From Burkholderia oklahomensis C6786 (lineage in GTDB: Bacteria; Pseudomonadota; Gammaproteobacteria; Burkholderiales; Burkholderiaceae), in contig NZ_CP009555.1 in NCBI RefSeq assembly GCF_000959365.1, positions 434,001 through 498,000 on the forward strand: DNA of 64,000 nucleotides, in the 5' to 3' direction. Positions 18,304 to 28,330 of this stretch are shown piece after piece. The translations under genes and the position numbers were made by a program. Within the stretch, counting starts at the first letter, position 1. Each line of letters begins with the position of its first letter. The notes under the pieces are model-generated. The model was not told the DNA's origin and ran no database searches. It saw only the letters and a program-made list of their open reading frames with translations.

Positions 18304-19242
18304 ATGCAACTCCGCACACTCCGCTACTTCCAGGAACTCGCGCACTGCGCGTCGTTGCGCAAGGCGTCCGAGCGGCTGCACGTCGCGCCGACCGCGATCA
18401 GCCGGCAGATCGAGCAACTGGAGCACCATTTTGGCGCGCTTCTGCTCGAACGCGGACCGCGCGGCATTCGCTTGACCGCCGAAGGCGAATTCCTCGCCGA
18501 GCGCATCGACACGGTGCTGCGCGAGCTCGACGAAGTGAAGACGCTGATCTCGGAGCGGCGCAATCTCGAAGCCGGCTCGGTTTCGGTCTATGCGTCGGAG
18601 GGGATCGTGTCCGGACTGCTCGCCCCCGTCCTCGCCGACTTCACGCGGCGCTATCCGCGCATCCGCTTCGACATCGCCGTCGCGAGCGCGCAGCACACGC
18701 TCGACGCGCTCTGCCAGGGCCGCGCGGACCTCGGCGTCGGCTTCTATCTGCCGCATCGGGCGGACGTCGAAATACTCGAAACCGTCGATTTATCGCATCG
18801 CGTGCTGGTGCCGTCGACGCATCCGCTGAGCACACGGGCGAGCGTCACGCTCGCGGAGCTCGTCGACCAGCCGCTCGCGATTCCCGATGCGGCGTTCGGC
18901 GTGCGGCAGGCGCTCGAGCGGATCGCGAAGCGCTGCGGCGTGACGCTCAAGCCGCTCTTCACGACCTGCTCGCTCGAAACGCAGAAGGCGCTCGCGCGGC
19001 AGGGCGCGGCGCTGCTGATCCTGCCGTGCTTCGCGATGCGCGACGCGAACGGCGCCGCGCCGGCCGACGATACCGGCCTGCATGCGGTGCCGATCGCCGA
19101 CACGGAGCTGCGACAGGTGAGCGTCGAGCTTTGCGTGTACCGGTATCGGCCGCGGTCGATCGCCGTGAACAAGTGCATCGAGATGCTGAAGGCCGCGATG
19201 GCGCGGCAGCGGCGCGCGGCGGCGGATGATGAGGAAGGCTAA
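18304..19242 (+). CDS. LysR family transcriptional regulator
   Basis: The 312-residue protein has the N-terminal LysR winged helix-turn-helix (LRTLRYFQELAHCASLRKAS, then VAPTAISRQIEQLEHHFGALLLER, residues 3-55) and a periplasmic-binding-like effector domain ending in LELCVYR-type sequence VELCVYRYRPRS. The ATG at 18304 gives the standard LysR start; the frame is open upstream but the added sequence is not conserved. It points away from the porin-MFS-amidase genes and is separated from them by about 300 bases, so it may or may not control them. Confidence 0.92.
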   Translation: MQLRTLRYFQELAHCASLRKASERLHVAPTAISRQIEQLEHHFGALLLERGPRGIRLTAEGEFLAERIDTVLRELDEVKTLISERRNLEAGSVSVYASEGIVSGLLAPVLADFTRRYPRIRFDIAVASAQHTLDALCQGRADLGVGFYLPHRADVEILETVDLSHRVLVPSTHPLSTRASVTLAELVDQPLAIPDAAFGVRQALERIAKRCGVTLKPLFTTCSLETQKALARQGAALLILPCFAMRDANGAAPADDTGLHAVPIADTELRQVSVELCVYRYRPRSIAVNKCIEMLKAAMARQRRAAADDEEG

Positions 19243-19540
19243 GGGTTTGGCCTGGGGCTTTGCGTCGCGTCGATTCGCTCCAGGCGATCCGATCGCGCGG
19301 GAACGCTTGGATGGATTCGAGCCGTTCGCGCCGTGCCGGAAGCGTCTTCACGGCCATTCGCCGCGCGCCGTCGCGAGAGCTGGCGCTAGGTGCCGCCGGC
19401 TGCGCCGAGCAGCCGTGCGCTGAGCGTCGCCCCGCGTCCGCTTGATCGCTCAGGCTGCAATCGGCTGCGCGGTGCGCGGCTTCCGGCCGCGGTACGCGCA
19501 ACCCTCCCCGCCATCGCCATCGCCATCGCCATCGCCAACA
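19243..19540. other. Intergenic region between convergent LysR and porin genes
   Basis: No gene is supported in these 298 bases. The only structure noted is the CGCCAT hexamer repeat at 19509-19538, close to the porin stop codon. Confidence 0.4.
19509..19538. repeat. CGCCAT hexanucleotide tandem repeat
   Basis: Four perfect copies of CGCCAT (19509-19532) and a fifth with one change lie just beyond the porin stop codon, outside any supported gene. Confidence 0.85.
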
Positions 19541-20614
19541 TCAGAATCGCACAATCAATCCCGTGCCCGCCGCGAGCTGCGTCATCCCGGGCGCAGGCGT
19601 CGTCGTGTAGTTATTGACGCCGAAGTCGCTGCCGCCGCCGTTGATCGTGTAGCCTGCCGTCACGTAAACCGTCGTGCGCTTCGACAGCCAATACAGCACC
19701 GACGCATTGACGAGCGTCGGCCGCCCGCCGCTGTCCTTGAACACGTAGCGGCCGCCTTCGACGATCAGCTTCAACGCCGGCGTCGGCATGTACTGTCCCG
19801 CCGCCCAGTAGATATCGCCGTTCGGCGACGCCTGCAGCGAGCCGCGCACCGTCACGACGCCGCCCGACACCGTGAAGCGGTCGAACGCGTAGCGCACGAC
19901 GACGCTCGCGCGACGGTCGGCGGCACCCGAGCGGTCGAGCGCGTCGCTGACGGTACCCCGCACCTCCTCGTAGCCGGCGCGCGCCCAGAACTCGCCATGC
20001 TTGTATTCGACGGCGACGCCCCAGTAGCGGCCCGCGTCCTCATTGCCCGGCAGTTGCTGGCCGAAGCCGTACATCGCCTCGACGTTCACGCCCGCGAGAT
20101 CCGGCGACACATACTTGATCGAGTTGTCGAGCCGCACCGTCGCGGGCGGGATCATGTTCAGCGAGAAGATCGAATAGTTGTTGAAGAGCGTCGGCTCGTA
20201 CAGCACCGTCTTGTCGTACTGGACGCTGTACTGCCGGCCGAACGTCAGCGATCCGAAACGATCGCTCGTCAACCCGACGAGCGCGGTCCGGTTGAACAGC
20301 GTACCCGCCGCCGCGAATGCACCGCTGCTGAGCGAAAAGCCGTTCTCGAGCTGAAAGATCGCGCGATAGCCTCCGCCGAGATCCTCGCTGCCGCGCAGCC
20401 CGAAGCGCGACGGATACGACGTGTTCGCGTTGTTCGACGAGAACGCGCCGTCGCCTGAGGCGCTCGCGTGCGTCTTGTACTGGATGCCGGCGTCGAGCAG
20501 GCCGTAAAGCGTCACCGAGCTCTGCGCGGACGCGGCCGCACCGCAGCCGAATCCGACGCAAAGCGCCGCGTAGCGCCCGGCGCGCGCGAATCCATCGAGT
20601 CGTCGATATTTCAT
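19541..20614 (-). CDS. Gram-negative porin (GNPorin, trimeric beta-barrel)
   Basis: The 357-residue outer-membrane protein has a signal peptide ending ASAQ, then the conserved first strand SSVTLYGLLDAGIQY. It also has FGLRGSEDLGGGYRAIFQLE, FGRQYSVQYD and a final strand ending in phenylalanine (GTGLIVRF), as needed for barrel assembly. This is the betaproteobacterial OpcP/Omp32-like family, which forms general or anion-selective channels. The MFS transporter and amidase genes follow the same direction upstream, so the three may serve uptake and hydrolysis of one compound. Confidence 0.93.
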   Translation of the reverse strand: MKYRRLDGFARAGRYAALCVGFGCGAAASAQSSVTLYGLLDAGIQYKTHASASGDGAFSSNNANTSYPSRFGLRGSEDLGGGYRAIFQLENGFSLSSGAFAAAGTLFNRTALVGLTSDRFGSLTFGRQYSVQYDKTVLYEPTLFNNYSIFSLNMIPPATVRLDNSIKYVSPDLAGVNVEAMYGFGQQLPGNEDAGRYWGVAVEYKHGEFWARAGYEEVRGTVSDALDRSGAADRRASVVVRYAFDRFTVSGGVVTVRGSLQASPNGDIYWAAGQYMPTPALKLIVEGGRYVFKDSGGRPTLVNASVLYWLSKRTTVYVTAGYTINGGGSDFGVNNYTTTPAPGMTQLAAGTGLIVRF

Positions 20615-20668
20615 TTGGATTCCTATATGACTGGAAGCAATCGGGAATGGAGAACGATGGATTGCGTG

Positions 20669-21991
20669 CTAGCGCGCGGCGCGCCGGGCCGGCCAGGTCT
20701 CGACGGCGAGCCAGCCCGCCGCGATGCAGATCGCATTCGCGACGAGCAGGTAGCCCGTCGGCGCCATCGGATTGCCGGTGCTGCCGATGAGCCAGGCGAC
20801 GATGCTTTGCGCGGTGCCGCCGAACAGCGACACCGCGACCGCGTAGACGATCGAGAATCCGGTCGAGCGCACCCGCGGCGGGAAGCTCTCTGCGATCAGC
20901 ACGATGAGCGCCGCGCCGCTCATGCCGTGCAGGCCGGACAGCACGGTCAGCGTGACGAGGAAGACGGCAGGCGTCGGATGCGACACGATCAGCTGCAGCG
21001 CCGGGAAGATCAGCAGCAACAGCAGCACGCGCGGCCAGATCAGGACCGCGCGGCGTCCGAAGCGATCCGACAAGCTGCCGCCGACGAGCGAGCACACGGC
21101 GAGCGCCGCGCCTGTCGCGAGCGTCGCGAGCATCGCGACGCCGCCCGGCAGATGCAGTTCGGTCAGCGCGAACGTCGTCATGTAGTTGAGGAAGTACTGC
21201 GTGATCGTGCTGCCGAGCAGGATCATCAGGCCGATCGCGATCGGCCGCCGATGCCGCGCGCTCAGCTCGCGCAGGATCTCGCGCGTCGAGCCGTACGCGC
21301 CGTGCACATCGATCGTGTCGGACAGCCGGCGGCGGATGTAGATGCCGATCGGCAGCACCAGGAGGCCGAACACGAACGGCACGCGCCAGCCCCATGCATA
21401 CAGGTCGGCCTCGGACAGCAAGACCGTCAGCACATAGCCCGCGAGCCCCGCCGCGACCGCCGCGAAACCCTGCGTCGCGACCTGCCAGCACGCATATGCG
21501 CCGCGCCTGTCGGGCGGCGCCGCCTCGAGGATGTAGGTCGTCGCGGGCCCTGCTTCGCCGCCCCACGCGAGCCCCTGGATCAGCCGCGTGACGACGAGCA
21601 GGATCGGCGCCGCGATGCCGATCGTCTCGTACCCCGGCAGCACGGCGATCGCGCCCGTGCCGACCGCCATCATCACGAGCGTCAGCATCATCGCGGGCTT
21701 GCGGCCCGCGCGGTCCGCGTACGCGCCGATCACGAGCGCGCCGAACGGCCGCACGACGAAGCCGAGCCCGAACACGGACACCGACAGCAGCAGGCTCACG
21801 AACGCGCTCTTCGTCGGGAAGAACGTGTGGCCGATCATCACCGCGAAAGTCGCGTAGGTGCCGAAGTCGAAGAACTCGACCGCGTTGCCGAGCGCGACCG
21901 CCGCGACGTTGCGGCGCGCGTCGGCGCGCGTCGCGGCCGTGCCGGTCTCGGCAGGCGTCGGCCGATAGGCGGGTTCAAGCAGGTCTTCCAT
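20669..21991 (-). CDS. MFS transporter, metabolite:proton symporter (MHS) family
   Basis: The 440-residue protein has about 12 membrane segments and the MHS hallmarks GNAVEFFDFGTYATFAVMIG, VRPFGALVIGAYADRAGRKP (MFS motif A) and RLIQGLAWGGEAGPATTYI. Family members take up organic acids, betaines or similar solutes with protons. The ATG at 21991 is chosen because GAGGAC precedes it at proper spacing; the longer open frame upstream is unconserved. It lies between the amidase and porin genes, all on the same strand. Confidence 0.9.
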   Translation of the reverse strand: MEDLLEPAYRPTPAETGTAATRADARRNVAAVALGNAVEFFDFGTYATFAVMIGHTFFPTKSAFVSLLLSVSVFGLGFVVRPFGALVIGAYADRAGRKPAMMLTLVMMAVGTGAIAVLPGYETIGIAAPILLVVTRLIQGLAWGGEAGPATTYILEAAPPDRRGAYACWQVATQGFAAVAAGLAGYVLTVLLSEADLYAWGWRVPFVFGLLVLPIGIYIRRRLSDTIDVHGAYGSTREILRELSARHRRPIAIGLMILLGSTITQYFLNYMTTFALTELHLPGGVAMLATLATGAALAVCSLVGGSLSDRFGRRAVLIWPRVLLLLLIFPALQLIVSHPTPAVFLVTLTVLSGLHGMSGAALIVLIAESFPPRVRSTGFSIVYAVAVSLFGGTAQSIVAWLIGSTGNPMAPTGYLLVANAICIAAGWLAVETWPARRAAR

Positions 21992-22137
21992 GGCGAGTCC
22001 TCGATCGAAGCGACGACGATACCGGCCGCCGGCGCGGCGCACGCGGCGTCCGCCCGCCGGGCTGGATGCGGTGTCAGGGTGGCAAGCGAAAAACCGTCGG
22101 AAAGCGCAGGGCGCGCCAACGCGCGTGCGCGGCGGCG

Positions 22138-23532
22138 TCAGTGAGGCGGCGCCGGCCAGCGCGGCATCTCGCCGCGCCAGTTCTCGTACGCCTTGCCGAG
22201 CTGCAGCACGAGGCGGTCGGCAAAGCGCGGTCCGACGATCTGCAGGCCGATCGGCATCCCGTTGCGCGCGAAGCCGCAGTTGATCGACAGTGCCGGCTGC
22301 TCGCCCATGTTCCACGGAACCGTGAACGCGATGTGCTCGAACGGCTGCGCCGGGTCATGGGTCGGCCCCGCCCACTCGGCCGGGAAGCCGGCGACGACGT
22401 TGGTGGGCGACAGCACCGCGTCGACCGACTGGAACAGCCGCGCGGCGGCCGCGCGCATCTCGAACGTCGCGCCGAAGCCGCGCACCGCGTCGACGCCGGA
22501 CACCGACGCGCCCCGCCCCGCCCACGCGAGGATGTACGGCAGGATGCGCTCGCGCGCCGCGTCGGGCAGGCGTTCGAGGTCGGCCCACAGCCGCGCCTGC
22601 CAGAAACGGTCGAGGCCGTCGAGCATCCCGCGCGACAGAACCGGCGGCGCCGCGACGATCCGCGCGCCGTGCGCGGCGAAGCACTCGGCTGCCGCCTCGA
22701 CCGCGGCGACGATCTCCGGCGCCGGCGCGATCCCGCAGCCGGCGTCGAGCATCAGGCCGACCCGCATCCCCTTCACGTCGGCGGGCGCGATCGACCAGTC
22801 GATCGTCTCGGGCGGCAGGCTCGTCGCGTCGCGCCAGTCCGGGCGCGACAGGAAGCGCATCAGCAGCGCGGCGTCATCGAGCGTGCGCGTCATCGGCCCC
22901 GCGCAGCGGCCCGTGTAGTACGGATCGATCGAAATCCGCCCGTTCGACGGCTTGAAGCCGACGATCCCGCACCAGCCGGCCGGCAGCCGGATCGACCCGC
23001 CGATGTCGGTGCCGACGTGCAGCGGCCCGTAGCCCGCCGCCGCCGCCGCCGCCGCGCCGCTGCTCGAGCCGCCCGGATTGAGATCGAGCCGCCACGGGTT
23101 GCGCGTGATGCCGTACAGGCTCGACAGTCCCGACGACAGCATCGCGTAATCGGGCACCGTCGTCTTGCCGATCACGACCGCGCCCGCCTCGCGCAGCCGC
23201 ATCGCGGCGGGCGCGTCGACGGTCGCGGGCGGCGCGTCGGCGGCCGCCGCCGAGCCTTGCGCGACCGGATCGCCCCGCGTCGCGATCAGCTCCTTGATCG
23301 TCACCGGCACGCCGTCGATCTCGCTCAACGGCGCGCCCGCCGCCCAGCGGCGCGTCGACGCGAGCGCCTGCTCGCGCACGCGCGCCGGATCGAAGCGGCA
23401 CAGCGCGTTCAGATGCGGCTCCCAACGGTCGATATGGTCGAGCAGCGCGTCCGCGTAATCGGCGGGCGTCACGCTGCGGGTCTTGAACAGCTCGGCAAGC
23501 GAGCAGGCGGTCAGGTCGAGCAGCTCGGGCAT
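22138..23532 (-). CDS. Amidase (amidase signature family)
   Basis: The 464-residue enzyme has the full amidase signature: the catalytic lysine in DGVPVTIKELIATRG, and the Gly/Ser-rich segment NPGGSSSGAAAAAAAGYG leading to GTDIGGSIRLPAGWCG with the cis-serine and nucleophilic serine. It hydrolyses an amide to acid and ammonia; the substrate is unknown. The ATG at 23532 has GAGG upstream and starts the conserved MPELLDLTACSLAELF. With the transporter and porin downstream it suggests a small catabolic unit. Confidence 0.92.
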   Translation of the reverse strand: MPELLDLTACSLAELFKTRSVTPADYADALLDHIDRWEPHLNALCRFDPARVREQALASTRRWAAGAPLSEIDGVPVTIKELIATRGDPVAQGSAAAADAPPATVDAPAAMRLREAGAVVIGKTTVPDYAMLSSGLSSLYGITRNPWRLDLNPGGSSSGAAAAAAAGYGPLHVGTDIGGSIRLPAGWCGIVGFKPSNGRISIDPYYTGRCAGPMTRTLDDAALLMRFLSRPDWRDATSLPPETIDWSIAPADVKGMRVGLMLDAGCGIAPAPEIVAAVEAAAECFAAHGARIVAAPPVLSRGMLDGLDRFWQARLWADLERLPDAARERILPYILAWAGRGASVSGVDAVRGFGATFEMRAAAARLFQSVDAVLSPTNVVAGFPAEWAGPTHDPAQPFEHIAFTVPWNMGEQPALSINCGFARNGMPIGLQIVGPRFADRLVLQLGKAYENWRGEMPRWPAPPH

Positions 23533-23763
23533 GGGTTCGGCCTCGCAAGGTTGGAGACGGGCGGCCAGGCCGGCTTCGGCGGCCGCCCCTCGTCGATGGA
23601 ACTCACGATAGCAACGCAAAAACTGTGACGGATAGCGCGATTTATATCGAACGGCGCACACATTTTTCGAGCACTCGCGACGGCCCGCGGCACACGCGAA
23701 AACGCCGTGCGAGCGCGCCGAGCGCATGCCCGGAGCAAGTCGTGCGGGCACGGCCGGGCATCC

Positions 23764-24405
23764 TCAGAACGACGAGCCGGGCTCCTTCAGGAACGCGATT
23801 TCCTCGTCGGTCGACGGCCGGCCGAGGATCGCGTTCCGATGCGGGAAGCGCCCGAAGCGCTCGATCACGGCCGCATGGCGCAGCGCGTAGTCGTGGTAGC
23901 CGGCGCAACCCGCCTCGTCCTTGATCCGCGCGCAGAGGCGCACCGCTTCGCGCTGGCTGTCGGGCGACTCGTCGTGCTCGAACGGCAGATACGCGAACGC
24001 GCGGTGATGGCCCGTCGGCAGCGCGCGGTCGCCGCCCGACGCGACGAGCGCCTTCGCGTGCGCGAGCGCCGCGCGATCGGCCGCGAACGCGAGCGGCGTG
24101 CGACGGTGGATGTTGCGCGAGAACTGGTCGAGCACGACGATGAGCGCGAGCGCGCCGAGCGGCGTGCGCGTCCAAGCGTCGAGCTCGCCCGCCGTCGCCG
24201 CGTCGACGAGCGCGCCGAACCGCTCGCGCAATTGCGCGTCGAGCGCCGGGCCGCCGCTGAACCATATCTTGCGCGCCGTGCCGAACGACGGATCGTCGGG
24301 CGCGCCGAACCAGAAGTCGAGCACGTCGCGCGCGCGCGGGTCGAGCGCCGCGTAATCGCGAGCGGCGGCTTCATGCGCGCCGCCTTGCGCGTGCGGCGCC
24401 GTCAT
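23764..24405 (-). CDS. DUF924 family protein
   Basis: This 213-residue, mostly helical protein of unknown biochemical role has the DUF924 hallmarks DVLDFWFGAPDDPSFG, LIVVLDQFSRNIHRRTPLAF, HHRAFAYLPFEHDES and RFPHRNAILGRPSTDEE. The fold is tetratricopeptide-like. The first 15 residues are a variable extension. Its start overlaps the stop of the alanyl-tRNA editing gene by four bases (ATGA), so the two are translated together. A functional link to tRNA editing is not established. Confidence 0.9.
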   Translation of the reverse strand: MTAPHAQGGAHEAAARDYAALDPRARDVLDFWFGAPDDPSFGTARKIWFSGGPALDAQLRERFGALVDAATAGELDAWTRTPLGALALIVVLDQFSRNIHRRTPLAFAADRAALAHAKALVASGGDRALPTGHHRAFAYLPFEHDESPDSQREAVRLCARIKDEAGCAGYHDYALRHAAVIERFGRFPHRNAILGRPSTDEEIAFLKEPGSSF

Positions 24406-25133
24406 GCGAGCGCCAGCACGAGGCGGCGCGTGCGCGCGCTCTTCTTTTCGAGCTTCGCGACGCGCAGCCCGCCGATCTCCGCCGTGTTGCGCACGTGCGT
24501 GCCGCCGCACGGCTGCAGGTCGATGCCGCCGATCCGCAGCAGCCGCACGCGCCCGAGCCCCATCGGCGGCTTCACGCTCATCGTCCGCACGAGGTCCGGA
24601 CGCTCGGCCATCTCGTCGTCGGTGATCCACTCGGTCGTCACCGGATGCGCGCCGCCGACGAGCTCGGCCAGGCGCGCGTCGACGAACGCGCGGTCGATCG
24701 GCTCGACCGTCGCGAAGTCGATCCGCGCGTAGTCGGCGGTCACGCTGCAGCCGTCGACCGGATACGGCAGCACCGCGCACAGCAGATGGCTCGCCGTGTG
24801 CAGCCGCATCCGGCGGTGGCGCGGCGTCCAGTCGATCTCGGCGACGACCGCGTCGCCCGGCTTCACGCCCGCCGCGAGCGCCTCCTGGCCCGGCGCGAGC
24901 ACGTGCACCGCGTCGTCGGGCGTCGCGCCTTCGAACTTGGCCTTGCGCGTGTCGGCGACGGCGAGCGTCGCGCCGCCCGGCAGCGTCAGCATGCCGCTGT
25001 CGCCCGCCTGGCCGCCGCCGAGCGGATAGAACACGGTTCGATCGAGGTGGATGCCGGCTTCGTCGACGGCGGTGACGACCGCGTCGCAGCGCGTCAGATA
25101 AGCGTCTTCGCGAAAAAGGGCTTGGGTGGCCAT
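24402..25133 (-). CDS. Alanyl-tRNA editing protein, AlaX type
   Basis: This free-standing editing domain hydrolyses mischarged Ser-tRNA(Ala) or Gly-tRNA(Ala). The 243-residue product has the zinc motifs HTASHLL (an HxxxH pair near residue 117) and CGGTH (near residue 210), and FYPLGGGQAGDSG in the N-terminal domain. These are the class II AlaX features, resembling the editing region of alanyl-tRNA synthetase. There is no aminoacylation domain. The gene is upstream of and coupled to the DUF924 gene. Confidence 0.92.
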   Translation of the reverse strand: MATQALFREDAYLTRCDAVVTAVDEAGIHLDRTVFYPLGGGQAGDSGMLTLPGGATLAVADTRKAKFEGATPDDAVHVLAPGQEALAAGVKPGDAVVAEIDWTPRHRRMRLHTASHLLCAVLPYPVDGCSVTADYARIDFATVEPIDRAFVDARLAELVGGAHPVTTEWITDDEMAERPDLVRTMSVKPPMGLGRVRLLRIGGIDLQPCGGTHVRNTAEIGGLRVAKLEKKSARTRRLVLALA

Positions 25134-25244
25134 GGGGCGTCTCGGATGTCGTTATGGGTGATCGGAAGCGATCAGTATGCGGTGCGCCGCGCGCGCCGCG
25201 ACAGGCGCAATTGCGCGCGGCGCGCACGCAAGCGTACCGGAATT

Positions 25245-25655
25245 TCAACCAGGACGGTTTCGCATCCAGTCGGCCGTGTCGTAGAACGAGTGCATCAGGC
25301 GCTCGCGCAGCGGCTCGTCGAGCCCCGCGTCCTCCATCGCCCACGCGATGCAGCGCAGCCACTGGTCGCGCTCGGACGACGCGATCGGAAACGGCAGATG
25401 CCGCGCGCGCAGCCGCGGATGGCCGAAGCGCTCGATGTAGTGATCGGGGCCGCCAAGCCAGCCGCACAGGAACCAGAACAGCTTGTCGCGCGAGCCGTCG
25501 AGCGTCGGCGGATGCAGCGCGCGAATCCCGGCGAATTCGGGCTCGAGATCCATCAGGTCGTAAAAACGGTCGACGAGCTCGCGCACGCGCGCCTCGCCGC
25601 CCACGAGTTCGAACGCCGTCGGCTGCGACGGCGCGTCATCGGTTACATCGGTCAT
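25245..25655 (-). CDS. Group II truncated haemoglobin
   Basis: The 136-residue protein is a 2-on-2 globin. It has FYDLMDLEPEFAGIRALHP in the B-E region, FLCGWLGGPDHYIERFGHPRLRARHLPFPI with the proximal histidine and the tryptophan-glycine pair typical of group II, and WLRCIAWAMED in the G-H helices. Such proteins bind oxygen or nitric oxide and may detoxify reactive nitrogen. The ATG at 25655 is preferred to one at 25682, which would add nine unconserved residues; no clear ribosome binding site was seen. Confidence 0.9.
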   Translation of the reverse strand: MTDVTDDAPSQPTAFELVGGEARVRELVDRFYDLMDLEPEFAGIRALHPPTLDGSRDKLFWFLCGWLGGPDHYIERFGHPRLRARHLPFPIASSERDQWLRCIAWAMEDAGLDEPLRERLMHSFYDTADWMRNRPG

Positions 25656-25742
25656 ACGGAATCGGTCAAATGAAACGAACAAGGAAAAAACGAGCAGGGA
25701 AAACGAGAGGCCGACCGCGCGAAGATAATGCGTGCGCGCGAT

Positions 25743-28313
25743 TCATGCATCGCGCAACGATTGCAGCACCGGGCGGCGCAGCACGCCGCGCAGGCCGAGC
25801 CACCCCGCCGCGCCCGCGCATGCGACGCCCGCCGCGATGCCGGCCGGCACGAGCCACGGGTTGGGCGCGAGCTGGAAATCGAACACCCGCGACGCGAGCA
25901 CCGCGCCGACCGCGAGCGCGCCCGCCGCCGCCATCGCGCCCGCGAGCACGCCGACGACGATGAACTCCGCGCGCTGCACGGCGATCACCTGCGCGCGCGA
26001 CGCGCCGAGCGCGCGCATCAGCGCGGCCTCGCGCACGCGCTCGTCGCGCGAGCCCGCGAGCGCCGTGTACAGCACGAGCACGCCCGCCGCGAGCGTGAAG
26101 CCGAACAGGAACTGCACCGCGCCGATCACCTGCAGCAGCACGCGCTCGAGCTGCGCGAGGATCGGCGCGACGTCGATCGCCGTCAGGTTCGGATACTGGG
26201 CGATCAGGCCGTCGAGCACGCGCTGCCGGGCGGACGGCAGATGGAAACTCGTGATGTAGGTCGCCGGAAAATCGCGCAGCGCGGCGGGCGGCATCAGCAC
26301 GAAGAAGTTCACGCGGAACGTGCCCCAATCGAGCTTGCGCACGCTCGTCACGGGCGCGTCGACGGTCAGGCCCGTCACGTCGAAGCGCAGCGTGTCGCCG
26401 GGCTTCACGCCGAGCGTCTTCGCGAGCCCCGCCTCGATCGAGATCTGCGGCGCGTTCGTCGCGCCGAACCAGTCGCCCGCGACGATCCGGTTGTCGCCCG
26501 GCAACTGCGTCGTGTACGACAGGTTGAATTCGCGATCGACGAGGCGGCGCGCATCGTCGCTCTTGTAGTCGTCCGGATTCACCGGCTTGCCGTTCACCGA
26601 CAGCAGCCGCCCGCGCACCATCGGCGACAGCGCCGGATTCGCGATGCCGTTCGCCGCGAGATAGCGGACGACGTCGTCGCGCTGGTCGGGCTGGATATCG
26701 ATCAGGAACTGGTTCGGCGCGTCGGGCGGCGTCGACTGCCGCCAGCCGGCGACGAGATCGTTGCGCGTGATCGCGATGAGGAGCAGGCACATCAGGCCGA
26801 GCGCGAGCGCGGTGATCTGCAGCGCGCTCGCGGCGCCGCGCCGGTCGAGCGAGGCGAGCGCGTAGCGCCAGCCGAGCCCCGCCGCGACGCGGCCGTCGCG
26901 CACGAGCCGCGCGGCCGCGAAGAGCGCGAGCCGCGCGACGAGCGCGAACAGCACGAGGCTGCCCGCGAAGCCGCCTGCGACGATGAGGCCGAGCGTCAGG
27001 TTGCCCGCCGCTGCGATGAGCAGCGCCGCGAAGAGCGCGATGCCCACGGCGTAGCCCGCCCACGCGACGCGGCCCGCGTCGCCCCACTCGCGGCGCAGCA
27101 CCCGCACGGGCGGCACGCGCGTCAACGGCGCGAGCGGCGGCAGCGCGAAGCCGAGCAGCAGCACGAGCCCCGTCGCGACGCCGATCGCCGCCGGCCACAC
27201 GGAAGGCGGCGGCAGCACGACGTCGATCAGGCTGCCGAGCGCGTACAGCAGCACGAGATGGCCGGCGTAGCCGAGCGCCGCGCCCGCGAGGCCGCCGACG
27301 ACGCCGAGCAGCACGAATTCGATCGCGAACAGCGCCGACAGCGTGCGGCGGCTCGCGCCGAGGCAGCGCATCGCCGCGCAGCCGTCGAGATGGCGGCGCA
27401 TGTAGCGCTGCGCGGACATCGCGATCGCGACGGCCGCGAGCAGCGCCGTCAGGAGCGCGACGAGCGTGAGGAAATGGCGGGCGCGGTCGAGCGTCTGCCG
27501 CACCTGCGGCTGGCCTTCCTGCAGCGATTCGAGCGCGACGCCGCGCAGCTTGCCGCCGTCGACGCGCGCATGCGCGTAGCGCGCGAAGCGTTCGACAGCC
27601 GCGTCGTCGCCCGCGACGAGGAGGCGATACGTGACGCGGCTGCCGTAGCCGGTGAGCCCCGTCGACTCGAGCTCGTCCGCGCGCAGCATCACGCGCGGCG
27701 AGAAATTGACGAACGAGAAGCCGCGATCGAGCTCGCGGGTGATCGCCGCGCCGACCGTGAACGTGCGGCCGCCGACGCGCAGCGCGTCGCCGACTTTCAG
27801 ATGCAGCGCGTCGAGGAGCGACGGGTCGACCCACACGGTGCCCGAAGCCGGGATCGAGCCGGCGGAATGGCCGGGCGCATTGGCGTCGGGCGCGATCTCG
27901 ACCGCGCCGCGCAGCGGGTAGCCGGCCGACACGGCCTTCACGGCCGCGAGCCGCACGGGCGGCATTGCGTTCGCGTCGGATTCGGCGGCGGGCGGATTGG
28001 GCGCGCCGACCATGCTCGGGAAGATCGCGGTCGTCGCGACCGACAGGCCGAGCGCGCGCGCTTCGAGGGCGAACGCCGGATCGACCGGATGATCGGCCCG
28101 CACGACGAAGTCCGCGCCGAGCATCCGGCGCGCGTCGCGCTCGAGCCCTTGGCGCAGCCTGTCGGCAAGAAAGCCGACGCTAGTGAGCGCCGCGACGGCG
28201 AGCACGAGCGCGAGCGCAACGAGCGTCAGCTCGCCCGCGCGCCAGTCGCGCAGCGTCATCCGCCCCGCCTGGCGCAGCAGGTCGACGAGGCCGAAGCGGC
28301 GGCCGGCCGGCAT
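25743..28313 (-). CDS. ABC transporter permease, FtsX/YbbP-like
   Basis: The 856-residue protein resembles E. coli YbbP. It has an N-terminal membrane segment after LLRQAGRMTLRDWRAGELT, a large periplasmic domain, and two FtsX permease blocks separated by a second periplasmic domain (QFLIDIQPDQRDDVVRYLAA), with conserved SVRKLDWGTFRVNFF. In E. coli its partner ATPase is YbbA; no ATPase gene is adjacent here on this strand, so it may lie elsewhere. The start is placed at 28313; a second candidate is 28259. The product may help export hydrophobic molecules or act on lipoproteins. Confidence 0.85.
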   Translation of the reverse strand: MPAGRRFGLVDLLRQAGRMTLRDWRAGELTLVALALVLAVAALTSVGFLADRLRQGLERDARRMLGADFVVRADHPVDPAFALEARALGLSVATTAIFPSMVGAPNPPAAESDANAMPPVRLAAVKAVSAGYPLRGAVEIAPDANAPGHSAGSIPASGTVWVDPSLLDALHLKVGDALRVGGRTFTVGAAITRELDRGFSFVNFSPRVMLRADELESTGLTGYGSRVTYRLLVAGDDAAVERFARYAHARVDGGKLRGVALESLQEGQPQVRQTLDRARHFLTLVALLTALLAAVAIAMSAQRYMRRHLDGCAAMRCLGASRRTLSALFAIEFVLLGVVGGLAGAALGYAGHLVLLYALGSLIDVVLPPPSVWPAAIGVATGLVLLLGFALPPLAPLTRVPPVRVLRREWGDAGRVAWAGYAVGIALFAALLIAAAGNLTLGLIVAGGFAGSLVLFALVARLALFAAARLVRDGRVAAGLGWRYALASLDRRGAASALQITALALGLMCLLLIAITRNDLVAGWRQSTPPDAPNQFLIDIQPDQRDDVVRYLAANGIANPALSPMVRGRLLSVNGKPVNPDDYKSDDARRLVDREFNLSYTTQLPGDNRIVAGDWFGATNAPQISIEAGLAKTLGVKPGDTLRFDVTGLTVDAPVTSVRKLDWGTFRVNFFVLMPPAALRDFPATYITSFHLPSARQRVLDGLIAQYPNLTAIDVAPILAQLERVLLQVIGAVQFLFGFTLAAGVLVLYTALAGSRDERVREAALMRALGASRAQVIAVQRAEFIVVGVLAGAMAAAGALAVGAVLASRVFDFQLAPNPWLVPAGIAAGVACAGAAGWLGLRGVLRRPVLQSLRDA

Positions 28314-28330
28314 CGCTTTGCCCGCCGCCG